Positions 31,948 to 42,801 of a stretch of DNA of 64,000 nucleotides are shown piece by piece (within the stretch, counting starts at the first letter, position 1; each line of letters opens with the position of its first letter). A program made the position numbers and the translations under genes. Source of the stretch: Bifiguratus adelaidae (taxonomy: Eukaryota > Mucoromycota > Endogonomycetes > Endogonales); NCBI GenBank assembly GCA_002261195.1, contig MVBO01000013.1:46147-110146 (forward strand), in the 5' to 3' direction. The notes under the pieces are model-generated. The model saw only the letters and a list, made by a program, of their open reading frames with translations. It was not told the origin of the DNA and ran no database searches.

Positions 31948-33281
31948 ATGTCTGCTCACGGAGAGACTTTCTTGTTCACTTCTGAATCCGTCGGTGAAGG
32001 TCATCCCGGTGAGTAGTCGGTGCATATATGCTAGGTTATGGGCGGGATAGAGTGCATGATGCTCGATTCGATATTGGAGCTGGCTTAGCTTGATGTCTCT
32101 GACCGAGCGGTCATTCCGCATCTGGACCTGTTCCTGACCATTCTGACACTGAATCTCATTGGCTAATTGTTTGTGTTACAGACAAGATTGCCGATCAAGT
32201 GTCCGATGCCATCTTGGATGCCTGCTTGGCTCAAGATCCTCTCTCCAAGGTTGCCTGTGAGACCGCTACCAAGACCGGTATGGTCATGGTGTTTGGTGAG
32301 ATCACCACCAAGGCTACTTTGGACTACCAAAAGGTCATTCGTAACGCCATCAAGCAAATCGGCTACGATGACTCTTCCAAGGGCTTCGATTACAAGACCT
32401 GTAACATCTTGGTCGCCATCGAGCAACAATCCCCCGAAATCGCGCAAGGTCTTGTTCAAAAGTCCTTCAATATTGAGGATATTGGTGCCGGTGATCAAGG
32501 TATCATGTTCGGCTACTGTACCGATGAGACCCCTGAGGGTATGCCTTTGACCTTGGTGTTGGCCCACAAGCTCAACAAGAAGATGGCCGATCTCCGCCGC
32601 GATGGAACCCTCTCCTGGTTGCGCCCTGACTCCAAGACTCAAGTCACCATTGAGTACCGCAATGACAATGGTGCCATGGTTCCTCTCCGTGTCGACACCA
32701 TTGTCATTTCCACCCAACACGCTCCCGAGATTGAGGTTGAGGAGCTCCGTCGTCTCCTGAAGGAGAAGGTCATTGCTCCTGTCGTTCCAGCCGAACTTTT
32801 GAACGAGCGCACCGTTTACCACCTTCAACCCTCTGGCAAATTCGTCATTGGAGGACCTCAAGGTGATGCTGGTTTGACTGGTCGTAAGATTATTGTCGAT
32901 ACCTACGGTGGCTGGGGTGCTCATGGTGGTGGTGCCTTCTCCGGCAAGGACTGGTCCAAGGTCGATCGTTCCGCTGCTTACACCGCTCGCTGGATTGCCA
33001 AGTCCCTTGTGAACGCCAAGCTTGCTCGTCGTTGCCTCGTCCAATTGTCCTATGCCATCGGTGTCGCCGAGCCTCTCTCCATCTTCGTTGAGACCTACGG
33101 CACCTCCAGCAAGACCCAGGAAGAGCTTGTCACCATCATCAAGAACAACTTTGATCTTCGTCCTGGTGTCATTGTCAAGGAGTTGGACCTCTTCAAGCCC
33201 ATCTACCAATCCACCGCCGCTTATGGTCACTTTGGCCGTGAAGAGTTCACATGGGAGCAACCCAAGGCTCTCAAATTCTAA
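31948..33281 (+). CDS. SAM2: S-adenosylmethionine synthetase
   Basis: Exons join(31948..32008, 32182..33281), 386 aa. It converts methionine and ATP to S-adenosylmethionine in the cytosol. Signatures are [20 protein letters not shown] (ATP-binding His and Asp), [15 protein letters not shown], and the P-loop-like [20 protein letters not shown] with GGGAFSGKD. Length and motifs are those of a complete enzyme. The gene has strong preference for C-ending codons, a sign of high expression. Its only intron (173 nt) splits the HPDK motif and is about three times longer than the others in the window. A 414-codon open frame on the opposite strand is an effect of the codon bias. Confidence 0.97.
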
Positions 33282-33755
33282 GTGCAGAATACGGATCAAA
33301 ACAATGTCGATCGTGCAAGATGATTTGGAAGAGTCAATCTTCTTCTTTACCGCCCTCCTCAACTCCACTCTTGTGCTTTTGATTCGACATTTTAGTGTTT
33401 TCAACAAACACGCCTCTGCACGGCCCAGACACTGTTTTCCGATATCACCATAGACATAATTTCATTTTCATTTCGATTCTCGTTCTGGCGGAGCCAGCTT
33501 CGCGGTGGCAAGATTGCAGAGCAGAAAGAGTGTTTCGCTCTCGCTGATTCTGTGTTTTGTTGTTTCTGTTTTTTGTTTTCACCTAGGTTTGTTATATGAT
33601 TCCCCTTCATGACAAAAGCATATCAGCATTCAACCGCTGAGCCGATAAGGGACCGGTTGGAGTCCCCTTAGTATCAATAAATAGTTGACCTTTGTCAATG
33701 CATATATCCAATACTTTCCCATTTTACACGTGCAGTCTATCAGTATTAGCGCAGG
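33282..33755. other. 3' flanks between SAM synthetase and SAD1
   Basis: Convergent 3' region of about 470 bases with T-rich stretches (for example 33552-33575). No gene or stable RNA structure was recognised. Confidence 0.5.
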
Positions 33756-35841
33756 TTAAATGCTGACAATCTTCTTCCTTTCCCAGATCTAAGCATCGTC
33801 ATTAATCGACAAGAGGTACGCAACAATCATCGACCTTCTCCAACACCCACCTGAATGTAACTTTCGGACAGGAAAATCATTTCCGGTTGCAACACCTCGA
33901 CAATCAGATCCTGGATCTGGTACCATTGCTCCGTACCTCGATGTTTCACATGCACCTTATAGACACCCTTACCCACCCCCGGTTGACCTTCATGACATAT
34001 ATTGGCCAACAAATCGTACTGAGTCGAGAGGGGCGCCTCATCCTGTTGCTCGACACCTAGAAAAAGGGTCAGACTTGAAACTTATGCACGACCACTTACA
34101 TTCACGCAGATCGAGATGCTTGAGTGGAAACTCGACAATGGTCGTGTTCTTTTCAGAGACCCACGGGTTTTTGGCAAACCGTTTCATTTGAAAGATGATG
34201 TATTGAGGAAGACGGGTGATGTGGTAACGTTTGATGGATCCCGCAAGTTCCTAAAGACCGGCGTGTTAGAGTATGTTAAATCAGGTCTGCGCCATACTTG
34301 CCGTGGGTGTCTGGCCGTCGTACTTGTGAAGAATGGTGGTCAAGGGTATCTAGAGCGCAGAATGAATCAAAGGCATACTGCGCCGATGCGACCTACATGT
34401 GGTATAATATTTTTTTCGTCCTCATCTTGATACAGAGGCATTGGCGGTAAGTCGAGAGCCAAGAACAAAAACGGTGATTTGGTCACTTGCGGTGCCTCAT
34501 CCTGATCAACGTTCATCTGATGGCTGTCGGCATCCTTGGCGGCCACTTTACGTGTTTCTACCTTAACTTCACCTTGAAATGTCTTGTAGATGATGCTGCT
34601 GTTTTTCTTCTTGCCACCTCCTAGGTCTCTGTGTAGTGTGTTGAGGAACCACGAGAGGAACTCGACGGGATCGGCTTGCTCGCTCAACTTGAAACGTCGA
34701 TTGCTCGCGTTCATAATTTCCTGTCATGAACGCGTCAAACTCTCGGATGCTGGTGATAGGGTATGGTATAAAGAACTTACTTGGAGAAGTTCGTGCGGAC
34801 TGACTTGACCCTTAAAAGCCCGTGGATTCCACATTTTTCGTACAAGTTCACCGAAACGAAGCACTAGGTTGGCATTGTCAGTGCATAATCTGAAATTCCT
34901 CGTATCTTACCCAGCTGTGAGCGGTTTTGAGCTTCATGATCCTCGAGTATAAAATAATCGCGAAGTTGTGGGATATGTATAAGAGCCTGAATGACAACAT
35001 TGACATAATCATTGGCCTTGACATTGTTTAATCCCACAAAACCTGCCAATGGCACTGAGTTTGTTGTCCACGTTGCCACCCTAAGACTTTGTACTCACCT
35101 GGCAAGTATTTGCGATTGTTGAGATCGTATGAGGGTTTCGTTTCCGAGTCCAATGCCTCCACTTGCGCCTTGGTGAACGTCGGATGTAAAACATACTGCA
35201 CAAATGACCGTCAGAACTCTTTCCTAGGGCGCCTTCTTAGCACATCTCCATATACCTTGATGTCATTAAGGGATGGATCTGTCACTTCGTAATTGTCGGG
35301 GAGGACATAGACCTAAGCAAAGGAACAATGTGGGAAAACGAGCAACAGAATCTGCATTCGAGCGCACCTTGAGCGTGTGCAGATTGATAAACACATGATG
35401 ATCTTCGTGCAGACTGTGAAAATAAGCATGCGACGACTTTCCGCGCCCTATAGAAGCAGCATGAGCCATCCTCATTTAGCGTTCACGACCGCGCCAAACG
35501 GATCGAAACATACCTTGAAAGTACTTTCCACAGAAAAGACACGCGTAGACATTCAAGTTGGACAGCGAAACCGAGCATACCTTTTCAAAGTCAAAGTCCA
35601 ACATGTGACGATCGACGGTGTCCAAGTACAAATCTCGAGACACGGGAACCGCTTCGACCGACTCTGTCACGCCGTTCTCTGCAACTTCGTCGTCGTCGCC
35701 ATTGACAGTCTCTACCATTGTCGCTAGATCATTCTTGATCTCTGCTTTTGTGCGCTTGGCTTTACTAGTCTCTGCAGGTGCAGAGCGCTTGGGAGGCATA
35801 GAGAAGGAAGCGACAAAGGCAAATGCCCTTTGCGTTGCCAT
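33756..35841 (-). CDS. SAD1: U4/U6.U5 tri-snRNP factor Sad1/USP39
   Basis: Eleven exons: complement(33756..33788, 33851..34056, 34100..34250, 34302..34349, 34397..34720, 34781..34863, 34911..35042, 35099..35195, 35256..35312, 35368..35447, 35514..35841), 512 aa. A zinc-finger UBP domain (VYACLFCGKYFQGRGKSSHA ... HHVFINL) is followed by YEVTDPSLNDIKYVLHPTF and a ubiquitin-hydrolase fold. The cysteine box is GFVGLNNVKANDYVNV, without the catalytic Cys, as in all Sad1/USP39. The end is EAYIQIW-like (SESYIQIWERKK). It helps assemble the tri-snRNP for splicing. One intron (34251-34301) uses a GC donor, GCAAGT. A Met at MPPKRSAP, 14 codons in, is an alternative start. The start codons of SAD1 and PUS3 are 63 bases apart. 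Confidence 0.92.
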
Positions 35842-35855
35842 ACGTGGAAAGAGGT

Positions 35856-35861
35856 CACGTG
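35856..35861. promoter_or_regulatory. CACGTG box in the SAD1/PUS3 divergent promoter
   Basis: ggtcacgtgatcac sits 14 bases from the SAD1 ATG and 43 bases from the PUS3 ATG, so it must lie at or next to transcription starts of both genes. Confidence 0.5.
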
Positions 35862-35904
35862 ATCACTAGGTCAACCAACTTGATCCAGAGCATTGATCGG
35901 TGGC

Positions 35905-37443
35905 ATGCTTGGACGCTTTTCTGCTCTTTGGCGACGGTATGCGACGGTAACAAGAGCGCAAAAGATGGAAAAGTATGCTTCGTGGAGTAAGGAGGATCTT
36001 ATTCGGCGGATAGTGTCACTGGAATCGGCAGAAGGCGCAGACAATAAGATGGAACACGACTCCAAGAATGAGATCGATCGGTCGTCGGACGTGTCGAGTG
36101 ACAAGAAGCAAGGGTCGAAAAAGGCGCGACCATTTGATATGAGCAAGTATCATCAACGACGAGTCGCCTTCAAGGTTGCCTATTTCGGCTGGGCTTATGC
36201 AGGATTTGCTCGTCAAGGCAATGAAAAAGACATTCCGACGGTTGAAGGACAGATCCTGAATGCGCTCATGACGACCAAGCTCATTACTGATCTAGAAAAC
36301 TGCAATTATTCACGCTGTGGACGTACGGATAAAGGTGTGAGCGCGCTTGGGCAAGTTATTGCGCTCGATGTGCGTAGCAATGTGTCACCGGATGGGGATG
36401 AAAAGGCCAATGCCACAGAACTTCCATATGTCGAAACCCTCAATCGTTTGCTTCCACCCGATATCCGCATTCTAGCATGGGCTCCTGTGTCATCGACGTT
36501 CAATGCCAGATTTGACTGCAATTCCAGAACCTATCGTTACTATTTTGCCAAGGGCGATCTGGACATTGAACGGATGCGCGAAGCGCTGCAATACTTTGGT
36601 GGAACGCATGACTTTCGCAACTTTTGCAAGTTGGATCCTTCCAAAAATATTGTCAATTACGAACGGACGGTACTCGATATCGACCTCATTCCGGCAAAGG
36701 ATGAGTTTCCCGGCACATCACCCAGGCAGACAACGTCACATTCAAACGATTACGACATGTGGTACCTACAACTCAAAGGAACGGCCTTTTTATGGCATCA
36801 AGTACGCTGCATGATGGCCATTCTCTTTCTCATTGGTCAAGGCTTGGAAAGCCCCGCCATCATCAAGGATTTGGTCGATATTGGAAAGTACAACTCGAAA
36901 CCAGAGTACAACATGGCCAGCGAACTTCCCCTTGTGCTGTATGATTGTGAGTTCGAGCCTATTCCCTGGCGGTTCTCTGGTCTGGAGAACTCCCTCTGGA
37001 ACGAGCGTGAAGGTGGCCTGATGCTAGATGGGCGAGTCTTGCAGACCGTGGGTGCAGGCGGAACCTACGCGCTACAACCTCAAGATACGTCCAGTACATC
37101 CGATAGCGCACCATTACGTCTTTACGAGCATTTGCAAAGTCAATGGCAGGTCCATCACATTAAATCACTCCTCATCGCCAATCTCATCAACGACAGTCAA
37201 TCATTCCGAGTTCCTATCCCTCTTTCGCAGCCACACAATCCACCATTGACTGCGCTAGCCACATTGGCTGAACTTTTGCAATTAGGTGTCAAGCGGAAAG
37301 CTACCGACATTCCTCATGGTGGAGGACAGACGAGTCGAACGCATCGATACATCAAACTGCAAGACAGACCTCGATGCGATTCCGATGATACCAAGAAACA
37401 AAAGTATAGTCGCAAGAAACAAAAAGTCCAAAGTGCTGCATGA
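35905..37443 (+). CDS. PUS3: tRNA pseudouridine synthase 3 (Pus3/Deg1)
   Basis: A single exon of 512 aa. Motifs: YFGWAYAGFARQ, then NYSRCGRTDKGVSALGQVIAL with the catalytic Asp of GRTDKG, LPPDIRILAWAPV, RFDCNSRTYRYYF, FGGTHDFRNFCKLDP and FLWHQVRCMMAILFLIGQGL. The enzyme makes pseudouridine at positions 38/39 of tRNAs. The N-terminus MLGRFSALWRRYATVTRAQK is basic and could direct some protein to mitochondria, but a later Met (MEKYASW) exists. The basic KKQKYSRKKQKVQ tail looks like a nuclear signal. It is intronless, unusual here. Confidence 0.95.
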   Translation: MLGRFSALWRRYATVTRAQKMEKYASWSKEDLIRRIVSLESAEGADNKMEHDSKNEIDRSSDVSSDKKQGSKKARPFDMSKYHQRRVAFKVAYFGWAYAGFARQGNEKDIPTVEGQILNALMTTKLITDLENCNYSRCGRTDKGVSALGQVIALDVRSNVSPDGDEKANATELPYVETLNRLLPPDIRILAWAPVSSTFNARFDCNSRTYRYYFAKGDLDIERMREALQYFGGTHDFRNFCKLDPSKNIVNYERTVLDIDLIPAKDEFPGTSPRQTTSHSNDYDMWYLQLKGTAFLWHQVRCMMAILFLIGQGLESPAIIKDLVDIGKYNSKPEYNMASELPLVLYDCEFEPIPWRFSGLENSLWNEREGGLMLDGRVLQTVGAGGTYALQPQDTSSTSDSAPLRLYEHLQSQWQVHHIKSLLIANLINDSQSFRVPIPLSQPHNPPLTALATLAELLQLGVKRKATDIPHGGGQTSRTHRYIKLQDRPRCDSDDTKKQKYSRKKQKVQSAA

Positions 37444-37535
37444 GAAGATGGTCAACAATAGATTCGGTTGGACAGCCTAGATGACTGTAGGATACTGGTA
37501 CAATATATCTCAAGGTTTTCTTCCGATGCGTGTAC

Positions 37536-38340
37536 CCTAAACACCTGGCTTGAGGCTACTTTTCAAACTGCTCCCTCGTCGCCTCGATCGTCGGCACAAC
37601 TCGCTTCATCACTTTGCCTACCGATCCTTTGGCACTCTCTTCATCGTGGATCGTGACCCAATAGGCAACACCAAACAATCGCGCCAAAATCCAATCCGCT
37701 CTGTGAACCAAGATTCACGGTGCCTCCTAGCCACCATGGATTCATGACGGTATGAATACCATAGACCATGACGGCTGCACGCGATTCTGATTGATTTACC
37801 CACCCTTCGGCCGATGCATACGCCATGCGGTGTATAGAGAAGCCAGGTTTCCTCGATGCCAATGTATATGGCGCCGTGTAAGCGCGGGGTATCGAGCCTT
37901 TTGGTAGAGGGTATATAGCCTATGGCAATGGTGGCGGGAAAGGCATCGGACAGGTGGATTAGGCAGAGGTCGGTGCGCGGTGGGCTGGCGGTGATGGATG
38001 GAATGGTGTAGACGCGCTCGAAGTGCTCCAGTGCTTAATGGTCTTGGATGCCTAGTGCGTCGTTAATACTGGTGTCGTCGGTGGTACTTGGCGTAACGTG
38101 GCCTCATGGCAGTGGTCAGTGAACTCGTGAGCAACGAGTACGGCGTCTATGCGGTCCGAGATGTCAGCAATGCTCTGAATGTTGCCGTGTTCTAGATGGT
38201 GCTGAGACGAAAAGAAGGGATGGAAGTCGACTTGAACACCCGCAAACAATGGGTCTATAAGGTGCCATCCGGTATAGAGCAATGCAGTAACCACGATGTG
38301 TCGGCATTGAAATGGATGAGTTTGAGTATGGACAAGTGTT
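37536..38340 (-). pseudogene. Metallo-beta-lactamase-fold protein, decayed
   Basis: Pieces of one fungal metallo-beta-lactamase-superfamily protein occur in order but in different frames: IHFNADTSWLL (about 38330), then IDPLFAGVQVDFHPFFSSQH and VLVAHEFTDHCHEATL (metal-binding His/Asp cluster), then HFERVYTIPSITA and YIGIEETWLLYTPHG, then YGIHTVMNPWWLGGTVNLG, then YWVTIHDEESAKG and KRVVPTIEATREQF with a TAG stop. At least four frame changes and one in-frame TAA (after INDALGIQDH, about 38041) separate them, and no splice signals explain them. The codon at the expected start is ATA. It begins only a few bases after the deoxyhypusine synthase stop on the same strand. Confidence 0.8.
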
Positions 38341-38345
38341 ACAAT

Positions 38346-39556
38346 CTATACAGTTGCTTTGGCAAAGGTCTCGGCGACCAAGAGCGGAAAGACCAAGCTT
38401 GCCTCGGCGTATACTTTTACAGATTCTCCATCTAGCCGTATCTTTCCCCAGCTGACGGCTTCGTCTGGCCGAGCACCGGCATCCGATCCATCAAACTCTT
38501 GCGCTGTATTGATGTAGACGGCGTAATCGGCTCCATTGCGCATGAGATTGGCGTTGCAAATGTGGTGTTTAATCACGCCTCCGCCTAGTATAATGACGCC
38601 TGTCTTTTTGGCAAAGACTGCAGTGTTGTTGATGCTCCGGATATCACCGGCAATGTCAATGATGAGGCCAGGATTTTTGTAGGAATGGAAGTAGACCATG
38701 TCTCCGAGCGATCCGTCCGTCAACGCTGGACAATACACGGGAATGTCGTTCTTGTAGCACCAATAGTAGATGGATGTTGGGTCATTGATCTCTTGTCCTA
38801 GCCGTGCAATCATCTTACTCGGTGTCCATATCGTATTCTAGTATGCATGTGAGGATGGCTGAGCACATTGTCCTCTTTGACCTTACCTCCTCTTTTTGTT
38901 CCTTGAGCATCTGATCCAGTATCGGCATGACCCAATCTTCAAACTTGCAATAATTGTCATTCGGCACTAGCAGATTCCCTATCCGATTCAATCCCTGTTT
39001 TCGCAGTGTTTCCCCACGTAGCGAAAAGTCGCCGAGGTAGGTGTGGCCGAGACATTTGATGAAATCCTCTTCAACACCGCCAGCTGTCGTTACGATACAA
39101 TCAATCATCTTGTGCTGAGCCAAGTACCGAATGACTTCGCGCATTCCAGACGAGACAAGATTTGACGTATAACCAAGGTATATCTTGCATTTAACTTGTT
39201 GTCGGGTTTCGGGATCCTTCAAATCCTCTGGATCGGTCTCGAGGACAGGTTCATCGGATAAGCGCCATGCTCTCTAGTCGCACAGCATGAGATGTGTCCC
39301 TTTCCTTTAACTTGCCACTCACCATCTTATTAACAATATCAATGGCTTTGCCAAGCGCACTGGCTTGGAATCCCACCGTCTTGTAGGAAGTGAGCAGATC
39401 AGACAATGACTGAGGGCTATTGAAATCAGGTCCCTGTATTTTCACAGCATCGGCGGGCATCGCCACCGACTGCATTAGTACAGCATCTGTAGCTACTGAA
39501 ATGTCCGCAATGGACCGATCAGAGCCAGTACCGTTTTGCATGGAGGAACAAGACAA
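38346..39556 (-). CDS. DYS1: Deoxyhypusine synthase
   Basis: Exons complement(38346..38837, 38887..39273, 39323..39556), 370 aa. Signatures: [77 protein letters not shown], and [20 protein letters not shown] with the catalytic Lys of IKHH. It transfers the aminobutyl group of spermidine to eIF5A using NAD, the first step of hypusine formation. Complete and intact. The start may be at the first Met (39556) or at MQNGTGSD (39541). Only 37 bases separate the 39556 ATG from the divergent ABHD12-like start. Confidence 0.95.
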
Positions 39557-39593
39557 GAGCGGAAAAAGTGATTTGTGCTTTAATTAAGGCAGC

Positions 39594-41277
39594 ATGTTGC
39601 TCTTCAACGCGACTTGTATTGCGCTTTTGCTCTACATTGTGAGTTGTAAGGGGTTTTTGATGCTATTGCAGTAGTACTCATGTGTATGATAAGGCTCTGT
39701 TGGTAGCATTATGCTTTCCGCCAGCTCAAGATGCGTAAGTATGAGTTTTGGTCAAGGTGGGTTGTACGGCCGTTGCACTCAACTGTGTCCTTAACTAGCG
39801 CCGTGTATCTACACTGGGTCAACTTTCCATTTCATGTCAATTGGAGTGCTCCGGAAAGGTTTGGCTTCGGTCGTGAGTAAAACTTGCCCCGTTTGCGCGT
39901 TGCGTAGATACTAATCAAGGTGCTAGATAACAAGGTACGAAACCTGTACCTGAAAACGCCGGACAACATTACGCTCGGTAGGATCAAGAAGCGATGTGTC
40001 ATCTTCTTGCCTGACCTATACGACGCACTTAGGCGCATGGCATATTTTACCAACGCATTACTACCACATGCTCAATCTCAGAGATATGCCGACAGAACAA
40101 CTGACAGATTCAGTATATGATGAAGCACTTTCCAATCAAGATTATGATACTATACTCTACTTTCATGGCAACGCCGGGAATCGCGCTGCTCCATGGCGTG
40201 TCCAGACATATATGGTCAGTAGCGCATGGCTGTCCAGATCGTTTGCTGACCAGTGCACAGCGCATGGCCGATCGATGGGATGTCAATGTGATTACGGTCG
40301 ATTATCGCGGATTTGGTAACTCTGGTAAGTCGCAGGTGCTGAGGTGGACATCTCTAATGATGGCTGTAGAGGGTAAGCCTTCAGAAGACGGATTGCACAT
40401 GGATGCTATGACAGTATGGAATTGGGCCGTCAAGGAAAAGGGAGGTGAGTGGTCTAGTTGAAGTGCAAGGCCCTATGCTTAATATACTCCAGCTTCTCCT
40501 GAAAGAACGGTGATACTTGGACATTCCTTAGGCACCGGTATCGCCACACGTTTGGCCTATGAATTGGGTCAGAAAGGTATGCATATTGGAATAAGCATGA
40601 GTGTTTTGGCTCATTCTAATACACGTGCCAGGTATCACGCCGAGAGGCCTTGTGCTACTTGCGCCTTACAGCTCTATACCCAACGTCGTGTTTGAGTATA
40701 CCTTTTTAAGCTTCATATCCATCTTTTATCCCATCAAGCCATTCCCATACATTCAAGATTTCCTATTGTCGCGTCTGAACACTAAGTTTGACTCGCTGTC
40801 GTATATTGAGGTAAGTCAAAGCACGTTGCTGAGGCACACATTGACAAGTCATTAGCACATCAATTGTACTACCCTCATCGCCTACGGCGCCAAAGACACC
40901 GATATACCCATTCACCACTCGGCACGTCTTTTCCATCGTGCGATCCATGGTGCAGAGCACTATTCCGAATACGCTACCGATTGGATGAGAAATGATATCA
41001 ATGTCGGCGTATATACTATACCCTCAGAAGGCACCTGGTTCCACTACCAACACGAGGGTGGTAGACGTGTTGATATGGTGGAGTTGACGCACGGTCATCA
41101 TAACAATGGTACGTTGTTCAGACATCTAGAGGCGATCTCTAACCATTCCATACGCTAGTACCCTTGTTTGACCTTGCCTTTGAAGTCATGGGGCAAGTCA
41201 CTGCTGTCGATGGTATCGCAGGAGAGCTAGAGATGGACGATGAAGCAGAACCCATAGAGCCCTTTGTGGTAGAATGA
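39594..41277 (+). CDS. ABHD12/ABHD13-like alpha/beta-hydrolase, membrane-anchored
   Basis: Eleven exons with introns of 45-65 nt; about 430 aa, in frame throughout from the third exon. The N-terminus (MLLFNATCIALLLYI, then ALLVALCFPPAQ) is a hydrophobic anchor. The hydrolase part has ILYFHGNAGNR (oxyanion loop), VITVDYRGFGNS, the nucleophile elbow GHSLGTGIATRLA, the acid in YGAKDTDIPIHHS and the His in ELTHGHHNN. In animals ABHD12 hydrolyses lysophosphatidylserine and monoacylglycerols at the ER. Exon order and the motif series match this family. The joining of the first two small exons is less certain because the acceptor is AAG. Confidence 0.85.
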
Positions 41278-41377
41278 TGGTTTTATGGCCCACTTACAGC
41301 GCGTATCCTAAAAAGGCAATTCATTCTATTACGTTACGCAAAGTTGCTTCTTCTCTCTCCTTTTTGCGCCTTTCACC

Positions 41378-42718
41378 ATGCTGGCATGGTGGATAATCTG
41401 TCTCTTCGGGGTGGTGAGTGCTCAGTTGGTGCCTACAATCACGTCTCCTGGTAAGTGAGATGCATTGATGATCACTGAAGCTGAATAGAGCTTAGCTGCT
41501 GGTGCGGTTATGCAACCCGGTCAGGTTATTACAGTGACATGGTGAGTAGGGCTGTGGGGAATGCCTTGACTGATCTCTTATAGGGATAAAAATGTGCTCT
41601 TTGGGTTCATTCCACGCAATTTGAGTGAGTTTGCATGGTTCTCTACTGCTCTTGCTGACGCGTTCTCTCTCTTTAGATCTCTACGCAGTCGGTGCCAACG
41701 CTCCAGGTACAATCACATGTGAAGATGTTCCCGAACTTTATTCTGACGGGCCATTGTAGCGACAGTGACTTTGGCAAGCAATGTGCAGCTGGGTACGGGA
41801 ACAACAACGGTGACTATACCGCCAAATACACCTTACTGGGTCGGTTATGAGATTGGATTTGACAGTTCGAGCGATACTGAGAGAGCGGGCCCCTTCACCA
41901 TTGGCACGCCACCTCCTTCGTCCATGACCGTTATTCCAACTGCAGCCAACGTGTCATCCATTGCACCATCTTCGGCTGCACCATCGACATCATCGATGGT
42001 GATTTCTTCGTCATCTCAACCGCTGTCATCGTCTTCTGCCTTGCCATCATCAAGCGCAATGTCTTCTTCATCCGCCTCAGCTTCCGCTTCCGCTTCCGCT
42101 TCTGCAACACCCCCTCCTAGCACTCCAACGTATACAGGTGCTATCGTTGGGGCCATCATTGCGGGCATTGTTCTTGTTGCTTGCGCTGGAGGTGCTTTTG
42201 CGTTTTATAAACGCAAGGGAGGATTCAATAAGCGGTATTCTCAAAAGCATGACTGGAGCATGCGCGATTCTTACCGTTTTGATACCTTTGATGCCGCCTT
42301 GGCTCCACCAACCGCTCGTTATGGTGCAAAGGCCGACTCGATACCAGAGGCGTACAACGTAATGCCTTCGTATCAAAATATGCCTTATGGGCAAGCGGAT
42401 CACCACATGTACTCCGCTCCCTTGCCGCCTTTGCCCCATGGACAAACGGATCCTCACCAATATCCAGCCGACTTGCCACCACCACCGCCGCCACCCAAGA
42501 CGTTCTCTAGCGTGTACGATGCTCCTTCCTACAACTACTCGGAGACAAACAGCAACAGGTCACCCACACAGTATTCCAATACAGCCAATGCTGGCGCCTA
42601 TGCTCACACCCATGCCGACGCTTATGATGGAGTCGCTTGGGATGGGGAGGAAAATAACGGTGCGATCCCTCTAAGTGTGACGCAAAAACCAGACGAGGTC
42701 AACAAATCTTCTACATAG
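41378..42718 (+). CDS. Kre9/Knh1-domain surface protein with one transmembrane helix
   Basis: Five exons starting 41378..41450, with the last large exon from 41762; about 380 aa. A signal peptide (MLAWWIICLFGVVSAQ) precedes a Kre9/Knh1-type beta domain: ITSPAAGAVMQPGQVITVTW, then VQLGTGTTTVTIPPNTPYWV. A Ser/Ala/Thr/Pro-rich stalk with an (AS)n run follows, then one helix (AIVGAIIAGIVLVACAGGAF), a basic stop-transfer KRKGG, and a proline- and tyrosine-rich cytosolic tail. The layout, an O-glycosylated stalk with one helix, resembles fungal wall-stress sensors, but no sensor-specific domain is seen. The ligand and role are unknown. Confidence 0.8.
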
Positions 42719-42801
42719 CACCCTCCACATTCTTTTATAGCGGAGCAATACTTATTTTCCTTCTTGTAATTGTATCATATCGGTGTAATTTCTTTGTGAC
42801 A

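Noticed and set aside
32163-33407. A 414-codon open frame antisense to SAM synthetase
   Set aside because: It mirrors the strongly biased codons of a highly expressed gene; the sense strand is an unmistakable enzyme and the antisense protein has no family features.
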